This document shows, piece after piece, positions 39,100 through 51,942 of a DNA stretch of 64,000 nucleotides. The DNA is from Albifimbria verrucaria (Eukaryota; Ascomycota; Sordariomycetes; Hypocreales; Stachybotryaceae). The first letter of the stretch is position 1. Every line of letters starts with the position of its first letter. A program made the position numbers and the translations under genes. The notes below the pieces were generated by a model. It was not told the origin of the DNA and did no database searches. It saw nothing but the letters and a program-made list of their open reading frames with translations. The stretch lies in NCBI GenBank assembly GCA_020081605.1, contig JAHREC010000011.1, positions 2,976,001 through 3,040,000 of the forward strand, written 5' to 3'.

Positions 39100-40807
39100 G
39101 ACAGGCGAGACGCAGAAAGGGCCCAGGCAGGACGGGACCAAGACTTGCTGGATCGACGGGAGCCCGGCGCAAGGCCTCGGGATATGCGAGGTCGCGGACG
39201 GAGTTTCGGGGGACCAAGGCGGCTGCGCGGTTGAAGCTAAGCCTTCCCTACCACGGATAGGACAACAGGTGGCATCGCACCGCTGACGGGTGGGACGCGA
39301 GATCACGTGAGCGAAGCGGATGACGGCTTTAGTCATGCCGCTAGGGAGCTGTTCAGCGTCAACCTTGTTCCCTCCCCTTGGTCCCTCCAGCGCATCTCCA
39401 CCCATGGGCAGCTTTGCTCTCCGGGGCACACGGATGTCGGCAACCGCGAACCCACTTCTTCGCCAACGCGCGGGAAAGGAAGGGTTTTGGAAGTTCCGAA
39501 CGGGAGTTTGGGTTTGCCCTTCTAGACTCCGTACGCCTTGAAGAGCTTGCATCCCTGGTTCATTCACGCTGCTGCTGCTGCCACGCCTCGAACATGTGCA
39601 AGATGCACGCAGAGTGAGGATACGCACGGTAACTTAGTACATATTACCGAGGAAGTTAGATCAGGTCGTCTGGCTGACATTTACATGGTATGATCAGCCC
39701 ATCTTGGCAGCGTCCAGGTATGTCGAGCAGCGAGCAGGTTGGAAGCGAACGACTTTTGCTGGGCTCTGCTCATCATATTGGCTTCTCCCCGCACTGCCAT
39801 CCATCACTGTCAAACAACCTCGGCACGTATCAGAACAACGCGTGGCTGTTATTTCCGGGTTCCACGTACCATGTCTTGCGAACATGCTTGCAGCAACGAC
39901 TCGTGTCTTCCAGTCAAAAGCACTGTATCGATTATCTACGCACCTCGCTTTGTTTCGTCTCAGCACGAGAAAAGAAAATAAAAGAAAAAGGAAAAGAAGA
40001 CCACAACCTCGAGATTTGCAACCCGTTGTGTTCCACATACCACCACCACCACCACCACCACCTCTACATACCTACGGAGATCAAGACTTCCCCAGATTCA
40101 TTCGTCGACCCTGCACTCGCAGACACCGCGCTAACAGGGTGTGTCAGGGGTTCTGGTGGACTCCATCGTGGCAAGGCTGCTTGTTCCCCAAACCACTGTC
40201 GTTGTTCCCCTCCTCACGACATCCTTTCCCAATCCAGTCTTCTGCTGCTTTGGGGAGCCGAGGCTCCTCTTCTAGCTTCTCCTCCTTCTCCTCCCCAGAG
40301 GACCCCATCAGTTTGGTTAAGGGAAGGGTCCAAGATGCACAGACGCCTACGGCAAACCAATCCAGCCGACTCCGTTTCCTCTCCAACTGTTCCGACACCA
40401 TGCATACATGGCCTTTTTCGTCGTGACCTTGCCTGAATCATAGCTCCGCCTTTGCCCATGGCGCTGGTAGCATAACTAATAGGCCCAAACCCTTGCAACT
40501 AGCCATGATGCCCCATACTTGGCCGCTCAACGGCTGAACTGAGAACCGTGCCTTTCATTATTCATTCACGTCACTTTATGCAGCGTCTCTCTCTCATCCT
40601 GAAACACCCAGCCCATCTCAACGTCTTTCCTGCCTCGCGTTGCATGCTCGTGTCCTATTTCAATCCCAGCTCTTCGTGCCCTCTTTCCGAGAGCACTGTC
40701 GACGATTCCATCGCCTTCAACCTTGAGAAGTCCCGTCTAGGTGCCCCTTGCAACCCCAACTACTCGCCATTGGGGGCTAAATTACCGTAGCGTACAACAA
40801 CAGCGTC
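39100..40807. other. Divergent promoter region, GPI17 / FAT1-like gene
   Basis: About 1.7 kb between two divergent starts. It carries a (CAC)7 tract at 40041-40061 and pyrimidine-rich leader sequence before the right-hand gene. The ORFs here (for example 39690-40436) encode low-complexity Ser/Pro/His strings and are not supported. Confidence 0.45.
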
Positions 40808-42923
40808 ATGCCAGGTATGCGCGCGCGACACTCGCATTGTCTGCTCCATTCCGCCCTCACACTCTCGTTCCTGCTGTTCCTCATCTAACTTCATTGTTCG
40901 TTTCACTCTGCTAACCGACTGCCAAAGTACCTCTCGCCGTCGCCGCTCCAGCGGCTGCTGCTGGCTTAGCCTACCTCAATGCCAAAACCTCCCTCTACTA
41001 TGATCTTTTCTTGCTTAAATGCCAAATGACAGCCATTACTCGCGTCCTCTTCCGACATCGAAAGGACCGCATCAACCTGTTTTACAGGCTTGAAGAGATT
41101 GCAAAGTCCAGCAGTGGCTCGCACAACTTCGTCATATTCGAGGGCAAGACGTACACATATGCCCAGGTCTACGACCGCGTGCTTCGCTACGCCACATGGT
41201 TGCGGGAGAGGCACAACATCCAGCCCAAGCAAGTTGTCGGCTTCAACTTTCAGAATTCTGACACCTTCATCTTCTTGTGGTGGGCTCTCTGGGCCCTCGG
41301 CGCCAAACCCGCATTCCTCAACTACAACTTGACTGGGGCCTCACTCGCTCAATGCCTCAAGGTCGCATCAACCAACATCTGTATTGTCGACCCTAGGGTC
41401 GGCGGCAACATCGATGACCAGGTCAAGTCGGAGCTTGGTGACACCGTCTCCTTCGTCTACTTTACCCCCGACTTGGAAGCCGAGGCCCTTGCTACATCGC
41501 CCGTGCGATACCCAGATACGGACAGGTCGGAAGACGAGGCCACCAATTTGGCCATGTTGATTTACACATCCGGCACTACTGGTATGCCCAAACCTGCCAT
41601 TGTGTCGTGGACAAAATGTATAGTTGGAGGCATCATGGGCCAGGCACTGGGTGTCACGAGCTCAAATGATGTGGTGTATACGGTAAGCGTGCTACTGTCC
41701 CGTTTCTTACTCTAGGACCGTCTTGTTGTTTGGCACAACGCCACGTCTGTCAAGAACAATAATTGACAGTTGATATCTTAGTGTATGCCACTGTTTCATT
41801 CCGCTGCTTCGATTCTCGGCTTCATAGCTGCCATGTCGGGCGGTGCCACAGTGGCAATTGGCCGCAAGTTCTCAACAAAGACTTTCTGGCCCGAAGTCAG
41901 GGCATCCAAGGCCACCACCGTACAGTATGTCGGAGAATTGCTGCGTTATCTTCTCGCCGCGCCACCTCAACGTGACCCGGTCACAGGCGAGGATCTCGAT
42001 CGCAAGCACAATGTCCGCATCGCTTATGGTAATGGTCTCCGTCCGGACGTTTGGGACCGCTTCAAGGAGCGCTTTGCTATCGGGACTATTGGTGAACTGT
42101 ACACAGCCACGGAGGGCACCTTTGGCACCTGGAACCTCAGTCGCAATGACCTACATCGTGGCGCAATTGGTCGATACGGCTGGCTCTGGGGTGCTTATGC
42201 CAGAAGGAACACGGCTGTCGTAGAGGTCGATTGGGACACAGAACAGCCACGTCGTGATCCAGTCACAGGGTTCTGCCGTCGTGTTGCCCCTGGTGAGCCC
42301 GGTGAAGCTCTCAACCGGCTACCTTCCGATGATCCTTACAAGAGCTTTCTTGGTTACTACAACAACTCCAAGGCTACGCAGAGCAAGGTTCTGCGGTCAG
42401 TCTTCGCCGAAGGCGACGCCTGGTTTCGGTCAGGCGATGTAATCCGTTGGGATTCAGACAATCGCATCTACTTCAGTGACCGCATCGGCGACACATTTCG
42501 GTGGAAAGCTGAAAACGTCTCTACGGCTGAAGTCAGCCACGCACTGGGCCTCCATCCTGCCATCAGCGAGGCTAACGTCTACGGCATCGACTTGCCTCAC
42601 CATGACGGCCGTGCCGGGTGTGCGGCCATCTCTCTCAACACGCCAGGCCAGAAGCCGGATAGTGAGACCATGCGTAGCCTCGCTGCTCATGTCCGACGTG
42701 AGCTCCTCGCTACGCTCAGCCGCTATTCCTCCGCATCCTTCCAGACATCGGTGGCCAGGCTACCGGCACATTCAAGCAACAAAAGCACATTCTCCGCCAG
42801 GCCAGCGTGCGACCAGGCAACGACGCCGATATGGGGCCTGTGTACTGGCTAGTCGGAGACGAATACGTGCCGTTTAACGAGTCGGACTGGCAAGGTATCG
42901 ACGCTGGCAAGGTCAAGCTGTAA
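40808..42923 (+). CDS. fat1: Very long-chain acyl-CoA synthetase / fatty acid transporter (Fat1 type)
   Basis: Activates and imports long and very long-chain fatty acids; ER, peroxisome or lipid-droplet membrane. A 7-base first exon (ATGCCAG, 40808-40814) is followed by a 113-nt intron (40815-40927), giving MPVPLAVAAPAAAAGLAYLN, a membrane-anchoring N-terminus. The AMP-binding signature is MLIYTSGTTGMPKPAIVSW. A second intron (41683-41781) joins VYT to CMPLFHSAASILGF. The C-terminal ACSVL motif reads WFRSGDVIRWDSDNRIYFSD, then RIGDTFRWKAENVSTAEV. One missing C at 42705-42706 shifts the last 70 residues; the correct frame continues RELPRYAQPLFLRILPD and ends GIDAGKVKL at 42923. About 634 residues, normal for the family. 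The tiny first exon decides the start and is supported by the in-frame join. Confidence 0.92.
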
Positions 42924-43620
42924 ATGACCTCGTGAGCAACTGGACAGCAGCAACCTTGTGTTCTACAAAGCCTGTCAGTTTGGTAACCCATGGTATTTAT
43001 TTCAAAGATACAGAGGAGGAGAGTAAATGCAATTTGTCCTGTTCATGTTGTGTTCTTGTAGCCATTCTGCATTGCATTCATATATCCTCATCTTTGCCAC
43101 GTAATACTCAGTCATTTCAACAAAGTGCTTTTGGAGTGCTCGCTTGCGCAGGGAACCTACACGATACGCCCCATCATAGGCTCTTCTAACTACAAAACAG
43201 CGCCGAAAACTTAATATCAAAGCAAGTCTAAAATTTGCGTACCACGATCTCTATTCCCCGAGTGTTTCATCTTCAAAGAATGTGAACACCATACGTTACA
43301 TTTATCTTTTCATGTCCACCACTGTCTTATATAACTTCATAAAATCTCGATGCAAGTAAAAGGTAGGTTTCTCCCCATTGGACAAGATATGTAAAAGGTA
43401 AGGTATGGCAAGGTAGAGTAAATGAGTTTGTAAGAATATCCTTGTTCATATGATCATGACCATGACTCATTATGCAAAACGAAAATATGACTATAGACAT
43501 TCCATCGACATCTCCCATCTTTTCCATGGTCATCCGATCTTCATCACTATCATCGCTCATGCTGGGCAAATTAGGACAAATATGAGGTGAGAGGACAGGG
43601 AGCTTAAGGTCCGGCAATAC
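42924..43620. other. Convergent 3' intergenic region
   Basis: About 700 bases between the FAT1-like stop and the Ral2-like stop. AT-rich, holding both 3' ends. No gene seen. Confidence 0.5.
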
Positions 43621-46600
43621 CTAGGCCAACACGGGGCTGGCCCCAGACCCTGGTACGGCCGAGTAGCCCGGAGCAGCGCTGGCGCTCATGCCAGGAGCTC
43701 CATTCGTCCCAACGCCGGTACCTGTCCGCTCCCGCATGCGCCGCCCTCCATGAGCCCACGAAGCCCGCGTTTTTGTAGGCCAATCACGCTGCTCAACTCG
43801 CCACTCCATATGAAAGCCTCACGGTCACGATCACCCAGGTCAGAACTCCATTCGGAGCCGCTGACGCTTGTCGTCGCAGACATTTCATCACTTGGCGGCC
43901 GTCCAGTGCTAGGGACATTGGTGTTGATGTTGAGTGCAGTAGGCTGCGTCGGCAAATCCGTTGCTGATCCGTTCGCGGTTGTGCCCGTGAGAGAAAAGTC
44001 AGACGTCGAGAATGGCGACCCCACAGGATCGAGGCTACCGATGAAAAAGTTGGGGTTGAGAGAACCATCGATGCCTCGGCCACCGCCTGCTGCCATGGCT
44101 GTCGCATTGAATACTGCTGCCGCATTCCTGCTATCAAGTAGAGCGTGAAGCCTCTCTACAACAGCCTCAAGAAGTCCGTCCACACGGTAAGGTCTAGAGA
44201 TCTGGAGCAATGAGCACAAAATTTGCGGTGTACACAATGGTGAGGAAGGCGCCGGTAGTGCACTTGTATACAGGAAGTGCACAAGTGCCTGGACTGTAAG
44301 GTATGTGTGAGGAAGATACAAGCACCTAGGTCGTGAGCCTGGTGCTAGGGAGCGGGGCGTCGGGGCCATATTGATTGTGGCAGGGTTGATGTCTTCTCCT
44401 TGAGTAAGGGAGCTGCCAGACGCGCTTGAGCCGCCAGGTGCTACAGGTGGGCCGCCTGTGGAGGGAACTGTGCCGACAACAGTAGTTCCTATCGCCAACG
44501 TAGTCTCGCCATTTGGGTTCCTCGGATTTGGTGTAATAGTCATAGCCGATGCACGTAATGGGTTACTCGACAGTCCCGACCTCAGCGTCATTGAATCGCT
44601 GCCATCCTGCGTCGCCGTTCCTCTCTGAGCAGCTGGACGAAGTATGGCCCCCATCTTCGCGCAACTATTCTCGAACTGACAGGAACTCTTTCGCCGCCTA
44701 TGCAAAGGATGTCCATGTCACACAATTCGCGCATTCCCAGTGCTTTCTCGCCAAGCTCTTCGCTGGCTCTGGAATGGAACCGACCACCAGCTGTGTAACC
44801 GGCCTTGCGTGTGAGGCTCAGCCCGGGCGTGTTATAAGGGCTGCTGGCCGAAATGAAGCCGGACATTGGGCTCGTCTTGCGCGGGTTGTCGTAAAACCCA
44901 AACGCTTCTAACTCTACCATACAGACGTTGGAGAAATTGATACGTCGGTGGTTGTAATCATCGACAAGGCTCCGCTTTCTGTTTCCAAGAATGACGAACG
45001 TATTCCGGCGATTCCATAAAACACCTCTGTTCCAGCTGCCCTGGCTAAAAACGCTCCCACCAGCATCGATCCTGCTCCACGTCATGGTTCTAAGATCCAA
45101 AGCCCACAACGCATACTCCTGCCTTGAGGACGTGAGATACGTCCCACTGACAACGAAATGGGTATCGATAACACCGCCGTTGGGGAACCGGAGACCTGGG
45201 GGAGTATGTGCCAGACATGGGTCGCTCGGTTAAGGTCCCATCGGTAGACCGAATCTGAAGCTCCAGTTTGACATCGAGGAAGTTATAGTTGGAATAAATG
45301 AGCATTGAGGAGCCCGGCTCGCGGGCCTCCTGGCTAATGCCGCCCTCGAGTCGTGGTTGTGGGATGCTTTGATTAGTCCGGCCTATCCTTGCTGTGACGG
45401 ACGGTGGGAGAGGAGCAGCGACGCTCCTGTAAGCACCGCAGCTTTTGCCTAGAGGCTGTGTCGAGGTCCATTTCAAGCTGCGCAGGTTAAAAACGCTGAT
45501 TTGCTCGATATAATGATTAGCACCATCCTGTCCCCAACAATGACCATTTCGGCCCCGCCGCTTCCGTCAATGTTAATACCAATTCGTCCTTCATTCTGAT
45601 TTCCTGTAGATGGGTTGTGTTGTAATGCAGAAAGAGGCGCACGGTGTGATGAAAAAGAGGCAGAGGAAGGAAGAACGCAGGCGCAATGCGCATAGCGGCC
45701 TTGGGGAGGATCCTGGGCCGGGATATATGTCCATTTCCTTGTCGGGACATCGTAGATGTGAACGTCAGACATCACAGTAATTTCAGGCTGCTGCTGCCCT
45801 GGGTCGGCCCCGGAAGGTTGCACGGGAGCGGGAGACATGCCACCATAGCACACCATCTTCGTATCCCCAGAGGGCACATAGAGTGAAAGTACCGAGGTGG
45901 CGGTATGTCGCCTGTCGTCTCAAGCTTAGTCCAGTGCCTTCGAATGAGGTCGAGCTCATAAAGATCGGATGTGAGAGGAGCAGGACGGCTGCGGGATAAA
46001 ATTCGACCGCCGAAAACATAGAGCTTGTCACCAAGGATAGTAGTGGTGGCACCGACGAGGGGTGAGGCTCACGTCCCGTAGTGCGATGTACATTGCACAT
46101 CAAACCAGAGAGATGGGTAGAGGAACCTTGTGACGGACCCGCAACCGGAGTGCCAGCAGTGGCTGGCGTTCGTCCTTGTGCCAGTGCCGGTGAAGGTCCT
46201 GCGGATGTAGGACCATTACTCCTGGGAGTCACTCCTTCTCGACCATCTTCACCCCCAGCGTCGCGTGTTGTACTCGCCAGGCTGGCCACGCTACCACTCC
46301 TATCCTGCTGCATCACATGAGAGCTAGCCACACTTCCATTCCTATCCTGAGCGTAGTAGTTGCTTGCAATGCTGCCATTTCTGTCCTGGGCGTAGTACGA
46401 GCTTGCTATGCTGCCGTTTCTTTCCTGGGTGTATCGATTTCCTCCCGACCCGTAACCATCGCCGGCGCTAGCCGAGCTGGTCGAGTCCATTGTGCTCGGC
46501 TGCGAATCGTCGTGCTGGACAACGTGTGATTGGACGGAGTCCGGGAAGCGAGACCGTCCTCGGTGATAAACGCTAAGTTCGGGGAGTCGGTGACGAGGGG

Positions 46601-47039
46601 ACTTGAAGGGGCAATGGGACTAAGCTGAGGCGGAGGCGGTTTCGGCAAAGGCTTGTCGCTGTTTTGCACACTTAGCTTCCTCCCATGCTGTTCCTGAAGA
46701 AGTGGTGGGGGCGTTGCTCGCGCGCCTGAGAGCAGCGGCAGGGGTGGCGGCGTCAGGGTGCTCGCGAGACTCGCAGATGAGGTGTTGGCAAAGCTCCGTA
46801 GGCCAAGGCGAGATGAAGTGCGAGGAAGCTTGACCGAAGGGAGCTTCTTTATGCCACGATAAACACCAGAGAATATATCGGGAGTGTAGCGGCCAGCGGT
46901 CGGGGAGGATCATCGGGTTCGTAGACAGGAAAACGTGGAGGGCCTCTGTCTGGAGATGGACTCGAGTCTGAGTTCCTGTTAGCTCGGCTCGGTCATCGAT
47001 AGGCACGGCACCCGGAACAGGGTCGGCGAGCCAGGACAT
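43621..47039 (-). CDS. Kelch-repeat / BTB protein, Ral2-like
   Basis: About 1,140 residues. It resembles S. pombe Ral2 (Kelch repeats plus BTB, linked to Ras1 signalling and cell shape); I am fairly but not fully sure of that match. The proposed start at 47039 (MSWLADPVPGAVPIDDRAEL) leads to a Ser/Pro-rich arm (IKKLPSVKLPRTSSRLGLRS) and four tandem 13-residue repeats (QDRNGSIASNYYA). Kelch blades follow: TTTILGDKLYVFGGRILSRS, DLYELDLIRRHWTKLETTGD, DVHIYDVPTRKWTYIPAQDP, EYALWALDLRTMTWSRID. A BTB-like region is split by a long linker: MDILCIGGERVPVSSRIVAR with WGPYFVQLLRE, then LYLPHTYLTVQALVHFLYTS. The gene ends GSGASPVLA at 43621. At least seven frame changes are needed, most one base short in C/G runs. 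The N-terminus is the least certain part. Confidence 0.78.
46275..46433. repeat. 39-bp coding minisatellite (about four units)
   Basis: Four tandem units of about 39 bases within the Ral2-like gene encode a 13-residue repeat of the form (A)Q(D/E)RNGS(I/V)AS(S/N)YY. The unit length is a multiple of three, so copy changes keep frame. Unit divergence is moderate. Ser in RNGS.AS could be phosphorylated by basophilic kinases; that is inference. Confidence 0.8.
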
Positions 47040-50000
47040 GATGTAGGAGAGAGGCGGGCAGAGGCAAAGGAGCCTCGCCGGCGAATGAATTGATGGTGAT
47101 CAATGTGAAGTTGAACAAGGAGGATTGCGGATCAAGGGAAGGGTCAAAAGATGGATCAAGAATGGGATTGGGGAAAGGAAGGCAGAGGCTCGCTCTCGCA
47201 TCCATCAACAGCTTCTACACCATTGCAGATTCCTGCAGCGAGGACGAGTTCCTAAACCTGCGCTGCGTACTGCAGTCGATCGGAGCAGACTAGCAGCGCT
47301 AGGGCCAGAGACGCTCTTTAGAAGTGCCTGAGGGAAGCGAGTGTGACCAGAGTGGGCAAGTGAGGAAGGAAACAGGACGAGCGCGGGAGGGTCATGGACA
47401 AAGTTGACCAGCACCGGGTCTCGAGCGGGCCTGTCTGCGGAGAAGCATCGACAGACAGAGAGAGAAACGGAAGTGACAGGGAAGGGTCAACGAGGAGGGA
47501 CAAAGGGAAGGATGAGAACCATGTGGCAGGCTGGTCAGGGAACCAAGCCGAATGGTATATTGAAGTGAGGAATCAAGGCGTGGTGTGGTGATCGCCTCTA
47601 GGGGAGCTTCGGGTACGTACCGACGGGAAGGATTCGATGTCAAGCGCAACGACGGGTGCGTCACCAGATTAAGGTACACAATGCTGGAAAGAGGATATTT
47701 AGAGAGCCCAAAGGTGTGTGGTGTGTGGGCGAGTGAGTGTGCGTACGTGCGTGCGTGCGTGCGTCGTCTCCTGGCCGCTGACAGGATTCTTGGGTGGGAA
47801 GGGGCCGTTCGGTGCGATACGCGGTGCGATGCGGTGCGGTGCGGTGCGGATGCGGTGAAGGAAGGTAGGTAGGGTGTGTGCGGCGGTACGGGGCCACGAC
47901 AGTGGGCAGGCAACGGCAGCAGAGCAGGCGAGCCAGAGGCGCAGAGAAAGAGAGAGAGGGAGAGGATGGCCAGCCAAGGCGAGGCAGGTGGATTGTGGCT
48001 TCGACCTCAGTTTGGGTTTCCTTGTTGTCGATGGCCTCGACAAGGGGGTCCAAGGAAGGGTTCAGTCGGCGGGATAGGTAGGTGGATAGACGAGAGACGT
48101 GGAGTCGGACGATGATCTCGTTCTGGGGCTAGGTTGCAGTCAGTAATTTCCCAGCAGGTATGCACAGCACGGCGGGAGAATACGGTGGATAGGTTGGGGT
48201 GTGGTTTCGACGACGGGCCGAAGGAGAGGGGCCAAAGGAGAAGGGCGACGACAACAAGGAAGAAGAGGATAGGGAATTGAGAAGGAAACTGTTACTGTAC
48301 GGTAACGGATGCGCAAACGGGAGAAGATGGAAGATGGCTACCAACCTACGCTGACCACCTCGCCTTTAGGAGGAGGGGCCGGGAGAGGAAGGGGGAAGCC
48401 AGCCTGCTCTCTACGTCTCTCTGGTGATCTCTGTGTCTCGCTCACACCTGTGCGAAGCGAAAAGGGTAGAGCGGGGTGGCGCGCAGAACGAAAGGGGGCT
48501 AGGTGCTGGCTGGGTGCGCGCTGGTGCTAGTATGGAGGTTGGATTGGTATGAGGAAAAAGCGTGTAGGGATTAAAGAAAAAAAGGGTCAAGAACAGATGC
48601 CAAAGAAAACCCCGGTCTGGCAAGGTAGGGTACAGTCCACAAGTGGTGCACAGACGCAGGGGTCGAGGCGACCCAACGCCGTAAGCGTGGCTGCTTGCTG
48701 GGTTCTAGGGTTCCAGCGGCCAGTGTTCTTTGGCACTTCGATTCGCTTTTCCGTGGCTTCTTCTGTCTATCTCTAACGTCGTTTCGTTTCGTTTCCCTCG
48801 CCCACCTCCAGCCAAGGGGCCTACCTCGCTGACCTGCTCCTTGGTGGGGCCCTTGACAGGTGTGTCGGGCGTGTCAGAGAAGCTCGCCATGGATCCGCAG
48901 GATGCAAGCGATGTCACAGTTTGACGCATACAAGGATCTGTTGTGCGGACGGTTTGCCCAAGCTGTACAGTAAGTCCATGTACAGTAACGTATTGAACTG
49001 GCTGGTTTGGGGCGGGGGGCCAACCGGTTGGGAGGAGCGTCTTGCCTGTTGCCCGTGAAACAAGCACCTGAGAGGATAAGAGGAGAGACATCTCGCCGAA
49101 GATCGTGGCTCGCATGGCACATAAATATCCAAGCTCCCTCTTCGTCCTCGTCATCGACTCCAGAACCAACGTATAGTGGTGGAAAGAAATAAAGAGCCCT
49201 GGCGACCTGTGGCCAAGGTGAACCAGATGGCCAACTGTCAGAGGCTGTTGGTGGCATCAATAGAAACAGTGGCAGCAGCAGCAATGATAATAGATGCAAA
49301 ATAAAATCCACCTCAGTGGGCAGGCTTCTGATTCTGATTTCGGCTGAATCAACAGGCCATGACCAATCGCATCATGATTGACGGGCTTCCCAAACCCCTT
49401 AACAATGGTTTGCGTCGATGTGGTGAATACTCGAGCGCATCAACAATCCGCCACTTATCCTTCTCGGTGCTAGGGACACAGAGCTATCCAACAAAGCGGT
49501 AAAGATGCGGGAGCTACTCAGCGGAGATTGAGCCATAATGAGTCCACGCTTAGTTCATGCCTAGAGGAGACCATAACCACAGTAAACCCTAGCGCCTCTG
49601 GTTAGGTACGATACTATGTACCATAGAATGCAGCCGGTCCGCCGGCTGGACGTCGGCCACATCGCCGTCTTTCAACCCTGGAAAGTTCTGTTATCGACGA
49701 TCACATCCAAGTTCCGCTGCCTGGCAGAAATACCGGGTGGTCTGCTTTCAAGCCTTTTACCAATGCAAAGGCTCGTTGTTTCAATTTGGGTGAGACCAAG
49801 GCGAAAACCCAGACATGTTGATGACGTAGAAGCAGTGTAGCCCATCATGAGTCCCTTTGCCAAATTCGCCCAATCTTGGCGGGTGAAAAGGAAGACAGAG
49901 TCCATTTAGAGGTCCCACCTTTCTCCTTTCAGACCCCGGCCGTAACCACGATGGCCCGGCACTAGGAGGATCCCGCCAGGCACGCACCACCGTAACCAGG

Positions 50001-51942
50001 GCATGCCAGGTGAAAGGGAAAGGGAGGGGCATGTGGAATCCAAAAGAACATCTCACGGAACGCGACTAGAATGAGGCCTAGAAACATCTGCAAAGGATGC
50101 CATTCGTAAACATGGAAGCCGCTTGGAAACCACGCGGTTCCCCCGCCTGCCCTGCCAGTGCAAGACACGTGGTGGTGGATACGTGTTTTGTCCCGGTATG
50201 TCGGTAAATACGCAGCATGTTTTGGTGACGACAGGACAGAGATGGCAGCACGGAGGGATGCGTTTGGCAGAGCCCAATGGCGGCGGCTGTCTTGCCGCTG
50301 CGGGGACGAGCAACGACCATCTCACAACCTCCCTCATTCAATATCTGCTTGTGATATTGCCCTGTCAGGATTGCAAGTCATGCATCAGCGGGGCCTTCTC
50401 CGCGGCCGTCATTTCGCTACATACTGCGCTGCCAGGATTTTCTACGGGGCCAGCTGCCAGAGCATTGGCGGCACGTTCAACGCGCTGTTTCATGTCAGGG
50501 GTTTGCGAAGTAGCATGAACAGCTATAAGATGGGATTTCTGATGTTGGTGCAGGGCCTAAGCCTGGTCTCGGAGAAGAGGCTTGCTTCGGCATCTTTCTG
50601 TCTCTCCAAAGCGTGAAATATTCTAGACAATTTTGCCTCGCCCTTATTCACAAATGATTGCTTAGTTAGTGACGCGCAGTTTTGTGGAAATCATCATAGG
50701 ATCAAAGCCATGGTGTCATACTGTAAGCCAAAGGAGTGGTAAGCGCGAAATTAAAACAAAGGCCACAAATCATTCGGCTAGACCGTAACGGATTCAAATG
50801 GCAACATCAACTGGATGATTTGATCATTAGTGAAGTGCTGGTATTGAATACGCTCTAACACTCTTTCCCGATGCCGATGGCCTTCAACCCTTCGCTTACT
50901 ACCTTTCCCCTTCTCGCTTGTTAATCAGACATTCGAATGCCCTGAAGCACATCGAGTTGATGGATGGGTTACACGCATCTGCAACGGAACGGTAGCTTAT
51001 GCACTACCATCAAGCCCAGTTTCTATTTATGTGTCTATTTTCTATATTTGCATCATCAGCTCTTGATCAGTTCCGGCCGTTTCAACTATCCGATAGCTCG
51101 TCACCATAGCATTCTGGCTTGCGGTGCGAGTCAAACATGCCTGGGGCGACCCCAGATCATCTGCAAAGTGAGCCAGTCCTTGCCTTCAAGGATCACTTGG
51201 CATCCCCGAACACCCTACCAACGACTCTAGATGTGAACTGCCGAAACTTTTGAAACCATGGCTTCGTCCGAAATGAAATGTTCCCTGCAAGTTTGGCGGA
51301 GCAGCTCCCCACGCAATCTGCGAGCCCCCATCTACCGGATGAAATACATGGACTGGATCAAGTGAGCGGAGTAAGAAGTTATGAAGATACGTTATCAACT
51401 TGAGGCACCCGTCGAACGTGTGTAAGCTACCGTGGATGGAACACCCGCATGAATCCTCACGATGGAAGGCGAGCTGATTTACCCCGCCTCATTTCTTGAC
51501 AACTTGAACATTGCCCCTCGCCTCGCCTTAACGAGTCCGGATGGCTTAGACAAGACTAGGTGGGAACACTGCTGGGCTCTAGCTAAGCAAAGCCATTACA
51601 AAGTCAACTTCACGCATGACTGATGAGGAAATTTACAGTCGAGATTTTTTAACATTATTCCATTATATATCTCCGCTTCTGGCTATTCCCTGTCCAAAAA
51701 GCTGGCACAAAAGGGATAGAAGAGGAAGTCGTATAGAACACTGGGCTGCTTGTTGCCGTGCATCATCAGGGTATTGTAAGGTAACAAAGCATGCTAAATG
51801 TAGCAGTCCCAAGACAACTGCTGCATCCCGATCATCCTTGAAATGGTGGGCACTGCGGCGTCGCCGCTATGCTTTGGGCCTTTCGGCGGTTTCCCATCGT
51901 GGCCGTCTCTCCTCCATTTGGTAGTGTCCTACTAAAAGACGC
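47040..51942. other. 4.9-kb gene-poor region
   Basis: Upstream of the Ral2-like gene and downstream of the peroxiredoxin stop. The first 1.9 kb is purine-rich on + (pyrimidine-rich in the sense of the Ral2-like gene), consistent with a long leader or promoter, with simple repeats at 47740-47860. A short minus-strand frame at 48890 (MASFSDTPDTPVKGPTKEQ followed by VSE and a GTAGGC donor) looks like a real first exon, but I find no following exon. The part from 49.3 to 51.9 kb shows no coding signal. Confidence 0.45.
47740..47860. repeat. Simple-sequence repeats (TGCG)n and (GCGGT)n
   Basis: A GTGCGTGCGTGCGTGCG tract at about 47745-47763 and a GCGGTGCGATGCGGTGCGG tract at about 47820-47855. 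They create long His/Arg/Thr-rich spurious ORFs on the minus strand. Confidence 0.85.

Noticed and set aside
39690..40436. Overlapping plus-strand ORFs of about 240 residues upstream of the Fat1-type gene
   Set aside because: They encode low-complexity Ser/Pro/His strings created by the CAC tract and pyrimidine-rich leader; two frames are open at once, which points to composition rather than coding.
47392..48053. Minus-strand ORFs rich in His, Arg, Thr and Pro
   Set aside because: They arise from the TGCG and GCGGT simple repeats and stay open in several frames.
50123..50616. Plus-strand ORFs of 131 and 152 residues
   Set aside because: Two overlapping frames without motif or splice support; no homology that I can recognise.
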